Shown: piece by piece, positions 24,246-33,017 of the stretch | Numbering within the stretch: position 1 is the stretch's first letter | Layout of the letters: the number at the start of each line of letters is the position of its first letter | NCBI RefSeq assembly: GCF_036248255.1 | Contig: NZ_CP109178.1 | Span: 124,001-188,000 of the forward strand | Origin: Streptomyces sp. NBC_01717 | Lineage (GTDB): Bacteria > Actinomycetota > Actinomycetes > Streptomycetales > Streptomycetaceae | Direction of reading: 5' to 3' | DNA: 64,000 nt | Notes under the pieces: generated by a model | Databases searched by the model: none | Told to the model about the DNA's origin: nothing | The model's input: the letters and a program-made list of their open reading frames with translations, nothing else | Made by a program: the position numbers and the translations under genes

Positions 24246-24767
24246 CTGACATGCACGAATCACGATGAAACCTCCTCAATCCAGCGGCTCCGGGAACTCC
24301 TTGTCCGCTCCTCATCTCACTTTGAAGAGAAACGGGCCGGCGAGTATGACCTGAACATTCACGCGGAGAGCCTCGGCATAACGGACACGGGCGGCGTCGA
24401 CGGGCTTCGACCTGTCATGGTCTCTCTCAAGGGACCCGGCATCGGCGACGAGGCCATCTTCATGGCCGAGCATGCCGACGAAGTCGACCAGGAGCCCCTC
24501 ATCGGCTTCACCCCGACCCACGCAGTCGACGTCATAGCGTTCTGCAACAGGCCCGTCGACCACGTCGTCACGGCCCTGCTGACCGCTGCCGTCATGGACG
24601 TGATCGGCGGTGTCGCCAACGCCGAACTTCATGAGGATCAAGTGCCGATCGTGGCTGGCCTTCCGGGTATCGTCGCGACGATGAAAGATCCGTGGCCTGC
24701 TGCGTATGGTTCAGCAGAATTCCTAAGAGCGTGGGCTCGACAGCCCGGTTTCCGGCTCGTGAAGTAG
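24246..24767 (+). pseudogene. Hypothetical protein trapped between two IS elements
   Basis: A coding frame emerges from the right end of the IS5-type element without a start and continues through RLRELLVRSS, YDLNIHAESLGITDTGG, MVSLKGPGIGDEAIFMAEHA to FRLVK-stop at 24765. Its last codons lie inside the ISL3 left end, so both termini are probably altered. It resembles DUF6368-type hypothetical proteins (for example HAVDVIAFCN, LTAAVMDVIGG), but I hold this loosely. Confidence 0.5.
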
Positions 24768-26504
24768 CTGTAGGCCAGCCAGTTTTTAGGCCAGGAGTAC
24801 ACGCTTGCGTAACAGCGTGAAGCCGGCGCGGCCGAACATTTGGCGCTTGAGCATCTTGATCCGGTTGACGTGTCCTTCGACGACGCCGGAGTTCCAGGGC
24901 AGGGTGAGGCCGGCCGCGACGGCATCACGGTCGCGGTCGATGCCTGCGGCCAGGCTGTGGATGGGTGGCAGATCGTCTTGCCGGACGGCGTCGAGCCAGT
25001 CGGGTAGGCGTTCGCCTGTGCGCTCGGTGAGCATCCGGGCGAAGGAGCGGACGTGCCGGGTGAGGGCGTCCAGTTCCGGGCACCGGGCCAGCACCGCCTT
25101 GAGCCGGAGTTGTTCGCTCGCTGCGAGGCTGTCGGGGTGCCGCAGGATCCACCCGGAGACCGTCCGCGGGGTTGGCGGCCGGGCGGAAACCGGTCCAGGT
25201 GAGAGGCGTTTCTCCCGCAGGTAGGCGCGAACTCGCTGGTAGCTGCCCTTGTAGCCGAACGGCACGATCTCCTCCCACAATGCCCAGGCATTGGTGCAGC
25301 CCTGGTTCCAGCGGTCGTCCAGGTAGGACTTGTACTCGTCGAGGACCGTGGGGCGGTTTTGCCATTGCCCCTGGAAGAGGTCTTCGGGAGTGGCTGCGTC
25401 GGCCAGGCGCTTGACGGTGCGGTGGGTCATGTGGAGCTGGCGGCCAATCGAGCGTCGGCTGTGGCCGGACGCCAGCAGTGTGTGGACGATGGCGTGCCTG
25501 TCGCGGATGCGGTCGGCGAAACGGTGCCCTGTTGGCCATGGCGAGCCGGTCATCTGCTCGGACGGTGGAGCCGCGACCGCAGATTCGGCTGGCTCACGAG
25601 CCAGGACCCCAAGGCAGCTGCGGTGCTGGGCGACGCATCGCTCGGCGGCCTCACTGAGGTTGTGCCACAAGTGCCACCTGTCTGCGACTTGAATCGCCTG
25701 GGGTGCCCCGATGGTGGCTCCTTCCGCGAAGAACGAAGCGCGGTCGCGGCAGACGACCTCGATGCTGGGGCGTTCAGCCAGCCACGCGGCCAGACTGGAT
25801 GCTTCCCGGTCAGGAAGCATGTCCACTGGTCTACAGGTCTCGACGTCAACCAGCACGGTCCCGTAGAAACGGCCTTTGCGCGTCGCGTACTCGTCGACCC
25901 CGAGCACCCGCGGCACTGCTACTTCAGGATCGGGCAGGGCCTCGACCAGTCGTAAAACGGTGCTGCGGCTGACAGCAACCCCGAAGACACCGGCCATGCG
26001 GGCGCCTGCCCGGCCGGCGAGCGCGAGGCCGACCGCGGCGAGCGTCGATCGCAGGCGCTCGGTCCACCGACCATACCTCCGGGTCAGCCCGGCTATCTGT
26101 TCGACGAAGGTCCGCCGTTCGCACAACGTGTTTTCGCAGATGAACCGGCGGACCCACAGGCACAGCCGAACCCGTTTCCCCGCACTGGGAACGTCAGCGG
26201 GATACCGCAGGTAGGAGCTGTGAACCCGCTCCGACCAACCCCTGCACCCAATGCAGTCGGCCCCGGCCATCGTGCACCGGGCCTCTATCAGTACCGCCTC
26301 ATCGTTCACGTCCACCGACAGCACCGCGATATCCGCGATCGACGGGAACAACAGCTCCTCCAGCCGGAGCACTATCTCTTCCACGGACCCGAACTGTCAG
26401 CCCATCCAAGATCGCCACGGTTGATTTTCAGGCAACTTCACGACGACCAAAGCGGCCTCCAACCGTCACTCACGGTGCACGCTTCACGGAAAGTGGGCCA
26501 GAAC
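24734..26504 (-). mobile_element. Complete ISL3-family insertion sequence
   Basis: Ends set from imperfect inverted repeats. The left end reads GGCTCGACAGCCCGGTTTCC then TGAAG; the right end, reversed, reads GGTTCTGGCCCACTTTCCG then TGAAGCGTG. A single transposase gene fills the element. The right-end sequence also occurs alone at 20323-20342. Confidence 0.6.
24786..26384 (-). CDS. ISL3-family transposase
   Basis: A 532-residue, apparently intact transposase from ATG 26384. The N-terminal zinc-binding part has CIGC and CENTLCERRTF. The DDE residues are in PRVLGVDEYATRKGRFYG, EVVCRDRASFFAEGA and SGVVEGHVNRIKMLKRQMFG. A helix-turn-helix lies between (HSRRSIGRQLHMTHRTVKRL). Full length for the family. 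A decayed N-terminal relative is at 10.5-10.8 kb. Confidence 0.9.
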   Translation of the reverse strand: MEEIVLRLEELLFPSIADIAVLSVDVNDEAVLIEARCTMAGADCIGCRGWSERVHSSYLRYPADVPSAGKRVRLCLWVRRFICENTLCERRTFVEQIAGLTRRYGRWTERLRSTLAAVGLALAGRAGARMAGVFGVAVSRSTVLRLVEALPDPEVAVPRVLGVDEYATRKGRFYGTVLVDVETCRPVDMLPDREASSLAAWLAERPSIEVVCRDRASFFAEGATIGAPQAIQVADRWHLWHNLSEAAERCVAQHRSCLGVLAREPAESAVAAPPSEQMTGSPWPTGHRFADRIRDRHAIVHTLLASGHSRRSIGRQLHMTHRTVKRLADAATPEDLFQGQWQNRPTVLDEYKSYLDDRWNQGCTNAWALWEEIVPFGYKGSYQRVRAYLREKRLSPGPVSARPPTPRTVSGWILRHPDSLAASEQLRLKAVLARCPELDALTRHVRSFARMLTERTGERLPDWLDAVRQDDLPPIHSLAAGIDRDRDAVAAGLTLPWNSGVVEGHVNRIKMLKRQMFGRAGFTLLRKRVLLA

Positions 26505-26608
26505 CAAAACTCGTGAACATCACCCGACCGTGGATCTGGGTGCCTCCCAAACCCGTGAACAACCGACGGCACTACTCGTGAATAAAGCCAGAGAAGAATG
26601 GTGGGGGC

Positions 26609-26767
26609 ATGAACGCTCGGCGCGTGAACTGGCAACGCTTCCTCAAGTCTGCCGTTGGCCAGTTCGCCGTGGTCACGCTGCTCGTCCTAGCGCTGTTCGC
26701 GTTGGTCGGCCTCGGCTTCTCATATGTTCTGGGGGCCCTTTTCGGGGGCAGTTGGTTCGTTTTCTGA
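26609..26767 (+). CDS. Small single-helix membrane protein
   Basis: A 52-residue frame from ATG 26609 with a GGTGGGGG sequence upstream. It has a short basic N-terminus (MNARRVNWQRFLKSAVGQ), a long hydrophobic helix (FAVVVTLLVLALFALVG-like, residues 19-38) and ends GSWFVF. It is just past the right end of the ISL3 element. Function unknown; a coincidental frame is possible but the codon use is good. Confidence 0.4.
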   Translation: MNARRVNWQRFLKSAVGQFAVVTLLVLALFALVGLGFSYVLGALFGGSWFVF

Positions 26768-27198
26768 CCACTGCGGCAGGGATGCTAGCCGTCAGGACGT
26801 CACCCGTCTTCTGACGGAGGCGCCGTGATCCGCACACCGGCCAACACTGCGTGGTGCCACTACCAGTTGCCCGCTCGATCACCGGTTGTGCTCGCCTCCC
26901 TCGAAGCCTCGTCCGTGGTCGTCGGTGCCGTCACCGGCGCTGGGGGCAGCGGCGCTCGGACTGAGGGGCCATTGGCCAGGCGCTGCCCAGGCGGCAGCAT
27001 GCCCTCCTTCATGGCTCAGCCCCATCACTTGCCTCGTCCGCAGAGGGTGGCCCGTCTCGCGCTACAGGCCGGTGCCCCGCCTCCGCCCGGACCGATGGAA
27101 CCTGCAGGTGTTCGGCGCCGATCGCTGTCGTTCGCGCCTGTTGGTGTCAGTCATTGGTGTCAGCACTTCAGCTGGCCACTCTGGCGCTCAGCCACCCA
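26768..27198. other. Stretch without a recognisable gene
   Basis: Several overlapping frames cross this region, none with a known motif or convincing start. A weak inverted repeat, CCGTCAG and CTGACGG, lies at about 26789-26817 and could terminate the small membrane gene. Confidence 0.3.
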
Positions 27199-27504
27199 TC
27201 ACGGGCCCAGCGGAGGCAGCTTGCGGCGCTTCCGGCCACCGCGGTGGAGGGTGTCGCGGTCGCACGCCACCAGAATGAAGCCGCCAAGGCAGAACGCTGC
27301 AAAGCAGACGGCGAGGATGAAGCCGAGCGGCTGCCGGCTCCCAGACAAGGAACTGGCTGCGCGAAAGAACTGCCCCAACCCGATCGCCGTGGCGCCCCAT
27401 CCCGCACGGGTGCTGGCGCGCCCGCGGTGCTGTCGCCCGACGAACCACACGCCAAGAGACACGCAGATGAGACCACCACCGCCGAATATCACTGCATCGA
27501 ACAT
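27199..27504 (-). CDS. Small two-helix membrane protein
   Basis: A 101-residue protein from ATG 27504, preceded by GCGGAGGTGGGG, a good ribosome site. The first helix is AVIFGGGGLICVSLGVWFVG, then a basic loop (RQHRGRASTRAG), then a second helix (LGFILAVCFAAFCLGGFILV) and a basic tail (RKRRKLPPLGP). Longer frames upstream lack a ribosome site. Family not recognised. Confidence 0.55.
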   Translation of the reverse strand: MFDAVIFGGGGLICVSLGVWFVGRQHRGRASTRAGWGATAIGLGQFFRAASSLSGSRQPLGFILAVCFAAFCLGGFILVACDRDTLHRGGRKRRKLPPLGP

Positions 27505-27689
27505 CCCCACCTCCGCGGGAAGCGTACCGATCGCGATGGGGCCCGGCCCCCTGCCCCGAGCAACGCGAATGCCTCGCTGCCGTGCGGCCAACTGTGATGC
27601 TTCGAGTGGTCAACTAGTGTCTCGGCTGACATCGTTGGCCCGCTAATCGACGTGCCGTCCGGTGGTCAGCAGACTGTTTCCAGGACCTG

Positions 27690-27857
27690 ATCTTGGAGGT
27701 GGTCGTGGAGCGTCGACCGAGTGTGTTCGTCTGGCCGGTCAGCATGGAGGAGGGCAGCCCCTTGCAGCGGATCAGCCGGACCGCGGAGGCCCCGGTGGGG
27801 CTGCGGCGGACGGGCGTGGTGCTGGTTGATGCACTTGGGGAACGGGGGGACTCGTGA
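27690..27857 (+). pseudogene. IS630-family transposase N-terminal remnant
   Basis: The frame reads RRPSVFVWPVSMEEGSPLQ, RISRTAEAPVGLRRTGVVLV and ends in TGA at 27855. This matches the N-terminus of IS630 transposases (ER-RL-RI-RTAK-PV-LRRAIVVL). Its final bases overlap the GTG start of the PHP gene, so the mobile DNA borders that gene exactly. Confidence 0.45.
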
Positions 27858-28705
27858 CGTTGCCCACGGACAGTCACGTGCACAGCGAGTGGTCCTGGGA
27901 CGCACCGATGGGCTCGATGGAGCTCTCCTGCGCGCAGGCGCTGGACCTGAGTCTGCCGGCGATCGCCTTCACCGAACATCTCGACCACACCGTCTGGACC
28001 GTCGCCCTCGACGGCCCCCACGCCAGCGACCATCTCGCTGCCCTGGCCACGCCGGACGGGCAGCTGACTCCCCCGAAATTCGACGCCTCCGGGTATCTGG
28101 AGGCGATCGAGGAGTGCCGCGAACGGTTCCCGGAGCTTCGGATCCTCAGCGGCCTGGAGATGGGAGAACCGCATTGGCACGCTGCGGCCATCGCGAAGGT
28201 GCTCGGCGCTGGCCGGTTCGACCGGGTGCTCGGCTCCCTGCACTGCCTTCCACTTCCGGGTGGGGACGGGTTCGCCGAGCCGCCGGGCCTGTACGAGCAT
28301 CGGGAGGCGGCGGAGGTCGTTCGGGAGTACCTGGCTGAAGTGGCCAGGCTGGTAAGCGAAAGCGACGCGTTCTCCGTGCTGGCCCACATCGACTACCCGA
28401 TCCGCTACTGGCCGCAGCAGAAGGCCGGGCCGTTCGAACTTTCAGCATTCGAGGACGAGTTCCGCTACGCGCTGCGGGCGACTGCCCAGTCGGGCAGGGC
28501 GCTGGAGATCAGCACCCGCGTACCGCTGCACGCGACCATCCTGCGGTGGTGGCACGAAGAAGGCGGAGACGCGGTGACGTTCGGAAGCGATGCCCACGAA
28601 CCCTCAGCCATCGCCCGCGGCTTCTGTGAGGCGGCACAGATGGCAGAGGCTCATGGGTTCCGCCCCGGGTCGAACCCGTACGACCTCTGGGGACGCGTGG
28701 ACTGA
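27854..28705 (+). CDS. PHP-domain phosphoesterase, histidinol-phosphatase-like
   Basis: A 283-residue metal-dependent phosphoesterase from GTG 27854. PHP metal ligands are visible: HVHSEWSWD near residue 8, FTEHLDH near 40, GLEMGEPHWH near 97, GSLHCLP near 120, AHIDYP near 175 and FGSDAHEP near 238. It lacks histidine-biosynthesis neighbours, so it is probably a general phosphatase rather than HisK of the pathway. It is cytoplasmic and stands alone between transposase remnants. Confidence 0.88.
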   Translation: MTLPTDSHVHSEWSWDAPMGSMELSCAQALDLSLPAIAFTEHLDHTVWTVALDGPHASDHLAALATPDGQLTPPKFDASGYLEAIEECRERFPELRILSGLEMGEPHWHAAAIAKVLGAGRFDRVLGSLHCLPLPGGDGFAEPPGLYEHREAAEVVREYLAEVARLVSESDAFSVLAHIDYPIRYWPQQKAGPFELSAFEDEFRYALRATAQSGRALEISTRVPLHATILRWWHEEGGDAVTFGSDAHEPSAIARGFCEAAQMAEAHGFRPGSNPYDLWGRVD

Positions 28706-28740
28706 CCTCGCCTGCGTCAGCCACCCCGCAAAACCCTGCA

Positions 28741-28821
28741 TCAGGTGGGCCAGTGTCCTGTGCCAGAGATCCGTCCGCAGAAGCGGGCGAGGGAGTCGAG
28801 GATCTCTTCGGCAGCCGCCTG
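28741..28821 (-). pseudogene. IS630-family transposase C-terminal tail
   Basis: The minus strand ends AAEEILDSLARFCGRISGTG, then HWPT-stop. The pattern I--LARYC-RISG-GH is the C-terminus of IS630 transposases. About 25 codons remain, oriented opposite to the N-terminal remnant at 27.7 kb, so they come from different copies or a rearrangement. Confidence 0.4.
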
Positions 28822-28882
28822 ATCACCCACCGACAACTCGGCTCACTGTGTGAGCCGTTGTGAGGTCGCGACGCCAGTCCGG

Positions 28883-29584
28883 TTACTTCCAGACGGTGAA
28901 GTAGTCCTTGGTGGGGAAGGTGAGTTTGAATACCATCCCGTACTCGCGACGCAGATCAGCCACGCTGGTGGAGGTCGGCTCGTGCAGACACCGCCGCACC
29001 GGCGGATCATGGAGTGCGCACGGGCGCGGCTCTTCGATCAGTTCACGCGTGTCTCTGGTGTGCACCTGATCCCAGTTGAGAGTGATCGTGCCTGCGCTGA
29101 ACAACTCCTTCGGTTCGCCGGTCCCCGGCCCTTGCGGGTCGCCCACCTTCCCCCGGTAGTAGTCGACGACTGTGCGCGCGTACTGGAAGTCGTGGCCGAA
29201 AGGGATGGGGGATCCGGTGTGGTCCCCTGCGGTGAGGACACCGTCGACAGTGTCGGCCACACGGCGGGGGTCGGCGCCGAAGTAGGCAGGGACGTACATC
29301 GTGCAGCGGATCTTGTACCGGTCGTCACCCGTTTGGAAGAACCACTCCTTCGCTTGCCCGCCAGCGCACGCATCCTCCAGAACGACCAGACCGAGCGTGA
29401 GCGGGGTATCGGTGTCCCAGACGGCGATGGTGTCCCGGCTCGCAGACTCGGCTTCCTGCCGTGCCTTCACTGCTTCTGGGTTGCCAGCGAGTCTGCGCAC
29501 GGTCTTCTCGCTGGTCGCGCGACCGCACGCTGCGAGAGCAAGCACCAGGACGACACTGAGAGGTAAGAAGAGGACGCGGCGCAT
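28883..29584 (-). CDS. Putative lipoprotein
   Basis: A 233-residue protein from ATG 29584 with a lipoprotein signal peptide (MRRVLFLPLSVVLVLALAAC, cysteine at 20). The mature part has a helical region (EKTVRRLAGNPEAVKARQEA) and then a beta-rich domain (VVLEDACAGG, YKIRCTMYVPAYFGA, TITLNWDQVHT). A longer frame to 29896 adds another hydrophobic segment (MTTTSWIVMLVPAVLLASVV), probably a separate or unused start. I do not recognise the family. Confidence 0.65.
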   Translation of the reverse strand: MRRVLFLPLSVVLVLALAACGRATSEKTVRRLAGNPEAVKARQEAESASRDTIAVWDTDTPLTLGLVVLEDACAGGQAKEWFFQTGDDRYKIRCTMYVPAYFGADPRRVADTVDGVLTAGDHTGSPIPFGHDFQYARTVVDYYRGKVGDPQGPGTGEPKELFSAGTITLNWDQVHTRDTRELIEEPRPCALHDPPVRRCLHEPTSTSVADLRREYGMVFKLTFPTKDYFTVWK

Positions 29585-29941
29585 GCGGGACCTCTGCTGC
29601 TGGCGTGGAGCTAAGGAGCCGGGCCAGGCCGCAACAACAGAAGCCAAAAGAACAGCTGGGACGAGCATCACGATCCACGAGGTGGTGGTCATGACGGCCA
29701 TCATTTGTTGACTGTATGGACCGCTGCTACCCGTACAGATACTCAAAGAGCCTGGGGCTGATAAGGATTCGCGAAAATGGTTCTGACCGCAGTTCCGTGA
29801 TGGCCCAGGCCAGGGACGGCATGCCGGAACGTTCCTGCTCAAGCGAGCCATGTATGGCCGGGCCTCGTTCGAGCTCCTCCGGACCCGCATCCTCATCCAG
29901 CCATGATCTGGGCCACGAAAACCGTCTCGTCAACCGCCATA

Positions 29942-30325
29942 ATGCCCAGGTACGTTCACCTCGTGTGCTACTACGCCGAGAGGCCCTACAAGCTGCACTA
30001 CGCGTGCGTGCCCTGCCGTGTCGCGTTCAAGCGGCATCCGGGGCCCGGCGAGCACCGATGCCCCCGATGCTCAGAACCAATGGTCTGTGCTGGCCACGAC
30101 TTCGCGGCTCCACGGCGCCGAGACACCAAGGCATGGACCGTCGTGGCTGCCGTGCTGAACGCCGGACTGCGTTACGAGGGCCGCGAACCCTGCGGCTGCG
30201 GCAAGGACCCAATTTTCCGTCCCCGTACCCGAGCCCAGCTGCGAGTACGACGAATCGCAGCAGCCCGAACCGGCACCCCCCTTGCCGACATGCTGGAAAG
30301 CGCAGATCCGCAGGCATCCGCATGA
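29942..30325 (+). CDS. Zinc-ribbon hypothetical protein
   Basis: A 127-residue protein from ATG 29942 (MPRYVHLVCYYAERPYKLHY). Two CxxC pairs, YACVPC near residue 22 and HRCPRC near 41, form a zinc ribbon. A conserved-looking stretch RRRDTKAWTVVAAVLNAGLR and a further CGCG follow. It resembles a small widespread actinobacterial family of unknown function. No signal peptide; probably nucleic-acid- or protein-binding. Confidence 0.65.
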   Translation: MPRYVHLVCYYAERPYKLHYACVPCRVAFKRHPGPGEHRCPRCSEPMVCAGHDFAAPRRRDTKAWTVVAAVLNAGLRYEGREPCGCGKDPIFRPRTRAQLRVRRIAAARTGTPLADMLESADPQASA

Positions 30326-30591
30326 CCTGACCGAGTGGCGCACAGGCGTCGCATGATCCGCCATCTCGTCCACAAGATCATTCACGGAACTGCGGTCAGA
30401 GCCGCAAAAATCCCCATGCATGCTCTTCGCTCCCCAGTTGAGTGCATGTGCATCGGCTGCTCGTCGCGGCCCGAAGGGGGCTGGCTGACGGGCGACTCCG
30501 GAGGTCTGACTCTCCGTCGCAGCTCAGCGTGGGGCTGTTAAGGCAGCGGGCCGATGGCTGGCTTCGGACCCGCCACCACCACACTGTCGAT

Positions 30592-30631
30592 CGCCCGGCT
30601 GGCCGGCCGGGGCGAGGCGGCCAGCCGGGCG
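30592..30631 (-). terminator. Terminator of the ECF42 operon
   Basis: CGCCCGGCTGGCCG (30592-30605) and CGGCCAGCCGGGCG (30618-30631) form a perfect 14-bp stem with a 12-nt loop, 17 bp past the sigma factor stop. The 30330-30590 stretch upstream of it has no gene. Confidence 0.75.
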
Positions 30632-30647
30632 GGTGGGTGGGTGGGCG

Positions 30648-31982
30648 TCACTCCAACGCTGCCGCCTTGTGCAGCAGCACCGTCCGCTCGCGGGCGTTGC
30701 GGCACAACCGGGCGGCGAGTTCCAGCTCGGCCCGGGCCTCGGTGGTCCGGCCGAGCCGGACCAGCAGTTCGCCGCGCACGCTCGGGAGCAGGTACGACCC
30801 CGACAGGCGGCCGGAGGCGACCAGTTCGTCGACCATGGACAGCGCCTGCTGCGGTCCGCTCGCCATCGCGACGGCCACAGCCCTGTTGAGCTCGACGACA
30901 GGGGAGGGAGCCAGGCGGCTGAGCGCCTCATACAGGAGCACGACCCGCTCCCAGTCGGTCTCCTGCACCGAGGGCGCCGTCGCATGGCAGGCGGCAATCG
31001 CAGCCTGCAGACCGTACGGTCCAAGGCCCCGCCCGGCGGCCGAGGCCCGGCCGAGCGCGGCCAGGCCTCGACGGATCGCCGACCGATCCCACCGGCGCCG
31101 GTCCTGATCCTCCAGGAGCACCGCCTCCCCGTCGGGCCCGGTGCGTGCCGGAAAGCGCGCGGCGGTGAGCTCGAACAGGGCGAGCAGCCCGCACACCTCC
31201 GGCTCACCGGGCAGCAGGGCGGCCAGCATCCGGGCCAACCGAAGAGCCTCATAGGCGAGATCGGAACGCAGCAGGCGGTCGCCGGTTGTCGCCGTCGAGC
31301 CCTCTGTGAAGATCACGTACAGGACGCTCAGGACCCCGCCGAGCCGCCCTGGCCGCTCCTCGGACGGCGGCAGCTCGAACGGCACTCGCGCCGCGGCGAT
31401 CGTCTTCTTCGCCCGGGTGATCCGGGCCTGGACGGTCGCAGTGGGCACGAGGAACGCCCGGGCGATCTCCTCACTGGACAGGCCGCCCACCACGCGCAGC
31501 GTGAGCGCCACCCGGGCCTCGGGCGAGAGCACCGGATGGCAGGCGGTGAACATCAGCGCGAGAACATCGTCGTCGACCCGGTCGGGATCCCATGGCAGGT
31601 CGTCCGACCGGCCCGGCGCGGCGGTCACCGCGCCCGAGCTGAACTCACCGTCAGCCAGCTGGCCCGCAAGTGTGGCGTACCGCTCGTCGAGTGCCGACTT
31701 GCGGCGGAAGCCGTCGATGGCCCGCCGCCGGGCAGTCGCCAGCAACCAGCCCACAGGGCTGGTCGGCGCACCGTCGCGCGACCAGGTGACCAGTGCCTCC
31801 GCCAGAGCCTCCTGCGCGACATCCTCGGCGAGCGCGAAGTCCCCGGTGTAGCGGGCCAGCGCACCGACGATCCGTGCCGATTCGATCCGCCAGACCGCCT
31901 CGACGGCCCGCCGCGCCGAGGCGTCGCTCGGCGGGCCGCCATCGGCCGCGGGCGTCAGATCTGGCCGGTCCGCTCGCGCCAC
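30648..31982 (-). CDS. ECF42-type sigma factor with C-terminal TPR-like extension
   Basis: A 444-residue sigma factor, start taken as GTG 31982, which overlaps the YCII gene by 28 nt. Region 2 is near residues 30-90 (IVGALARYTGDFALAEDVAQ, WLLATARRRAIDGFRR), region 4 near 140-200 (ALTLRVVGGLSSEEIARAFL, TVQARITRAKKTI). A long C-terminal domain of about 220 residues (DUF6596/TPR-like; LLALFELTAARFPARTG, VVELNRAVAVAMASGP, RGELLVRLGRTTEAR) is the mark of group ECF42, which is linked to DGPF/YCII proteins instead of anti-sigma factors. The extension is needed for activity in described members. Confidence 0.9.
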   Translation of the reverse strand: MARADRPDLTPAADGGPPSDASARRAVEAVWRIESARIVGALARYTGDFALAEDVAQEALAEALVTWSRDGAPTSPVGWLLATARRRAIDGFRRKSALDERYATLAGQLADGEFSSGAVTAAPGRSDDLPWDPDRVDDDVLALMFTACHPVLSPEARVALTLRVVGGLSSEEIARAFLVPTATVQARITRAKKTIAAARVPFELPPSEERPGRLGGVLSVLYVIFTEGSTATTGDRLLRSDLAYEALRLARMLAALLPGEPEVCGLLALFELTAARFPARTGPDGEAVLLEDQDRRRWDRSAIRRGLAALGRASAAGRGLGPYGLQAAIAACHATAPSVQETDWERVVLLYEALSRLAPSPVVELNRAVAVAMASGPQQALSMVDELVASGRLSGSYLLPSVRGELLVRLGRTTEARAELELAARLCRNARERTVLLHKAAALE

Positions 31983-32374
31983 GCCCGCTCCTTGGTGATC
32001 CACTCGTTGTCCTGCGGGAACTCGTCGATGCCCGGAACACGGCGGATCTCGCACTTCGAGCCAGGGAAGGCCGGAAGCCGCTTGGCCCACTCGACCGCAT
32101 CCTCCTTCGACGCGACATCGATCACGTAGAAGCCGCCGAACAGCTCCTTCGTCTCACCGTAGGGGCCGTCGGTGACCACCGGGGTCTCCGCGCTGAAGTC
32201 GACCACCACGCCCTGGGAAGGGTCGTCCAAACCCTCGGCAGCGACGAGCACGCCTGCCCGGATCATCTCCTCGTTGAAGCGGCCCACCGTCTCGAGCATC
32301 TCCTCGAAAGGAGTCTCCATCATCTTCGCGACGGATTCGTCCGTGCCTCGCATGATCAGCATGTACTTCGCCAT
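31955..32374 (-). CDS. YCII / DGPF-domain protein
   Basis: A 139-residue YCII-related protein (MAKYMLIMRGTDESV). The DGPF-type motif reads VTDGPYGETKELFGGFYVID. These small proteins occur in front of ECF42 sigma genes; their chemistry is unknown, though the fold resembles small dehydrogenase-like or binding domains. It is the first gene of the operon and lies behind a sequence that fits the ECF42 promoter motif. Confidence 0.9.
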   Translation of the reverse strand: MAKYMLIMRGTDESVAKMMETPFEEMLETVGRFNEEMIRAGVLVAAEGLDDPSQGVVVDFSAETPVVTDGPYGETKELFGGFYVIDVASKEDAVEWAKRLPAFPGSKCEIRRVPGIDEFPQDNEWITKERAWRERTGQI

Positions 32375-32423
32375 CTTCCGTCTCCTTGGTCGGGGGTCGC
32401 TTCTCGACCCTCTCTATCTCAGG

Positions 32424-32449
32424 TCGAACGGCGCAGCCGCAAATCGACA
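32424..32449 (-). promoter_or_regulatory. Candidate ECF42 autoregulatory promoter
   Basis: On the minus strand TGTCGA (32449-32444) is followed after 17 nt by CGA (32426-32424), about 50 bp before the YCII start. From memory, ECF42 targets have TGTCGA at -35 and CGA/TC at -10. This suggests the sigma factor drives its own operon. Confidence 0.5.
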
Positions 32450-32570
32450 CGGCAGACTCACATGGACCATATTCTTTTCGACAGACGCCTTCGTCTCACA
32501 CCGGGGCGAGCATGTCCTCGATCGTGGCCCGAAGCTCCGCGCCCTCGGGGCCGGCCGCACCGTTGGACCC

Positions 32571-32602
32571 GGCAGCACGGCAGCACGGCAGCACGGCAGC
32601 AA
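32571..32602. repeat. 8-bp tandem repeat, four units
   Basis: The unit GGCAGCAC occurs four times in a row (last unit ends in A). The stretch 32470-32660 has no recognised gene. An 8-bp unit would shift reading frame if copy number changed, but no frame clearly crosses it. Confidence 0.7.
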
Positions 32603-32660
32603 TGGAAGACGAGAGGAAGTGGCGTGCGGAGTGCGGGGAATCGAGGCGAGCAGGTCTGTC

Positions 32661-32909
32661 CACCCCTGAGCACCGGGAGGGGACTATCAGCGAGCGTCAT
32701 CAACGGCGGACTGGCCCCAATCGGGCCGCACTGCCTACCTCCGCGCCATCGCCGACGACCCCTACGTGGTCGAAGTCCACGACGGGGCCAGCACCCAGAT
32801 CGTCGTCTCGGTGCCTCTCGACATGAGCGACGAGTGGACAGTCGAGTCCCGAGAGCGTCTCGCGGCGGCCCGAGCCGCTCTTGGCGTTGGCACAGAGGGA
32901 TCACCATGA
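32661..32909 (+). pseudogene. Hypothetical protein fragment lacking a start
   Basis: A good coding frame without an ATG reads SGRTAYLRAIADDPYVVEVH, QIVVSVPLDMSDEWTVES and ERLAAARAALGVG before stop at 32907. It looks like the C-terminal 75 residues of a small actinobacterial hypothetical protein. The 5' end is lost; an internal GTG might restart it. Confidence 0.4.
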
Positions 32910-33017
32910 GGGTACTGACCGCGAGCTCCGCCTCCCGCACCCCACTCCGACTGCTTGACAACAACGATTGGGAATCAGTCACAGGGCGCTGCCCCGGCCA
33001 ACCGGCTACAAGCAGGT

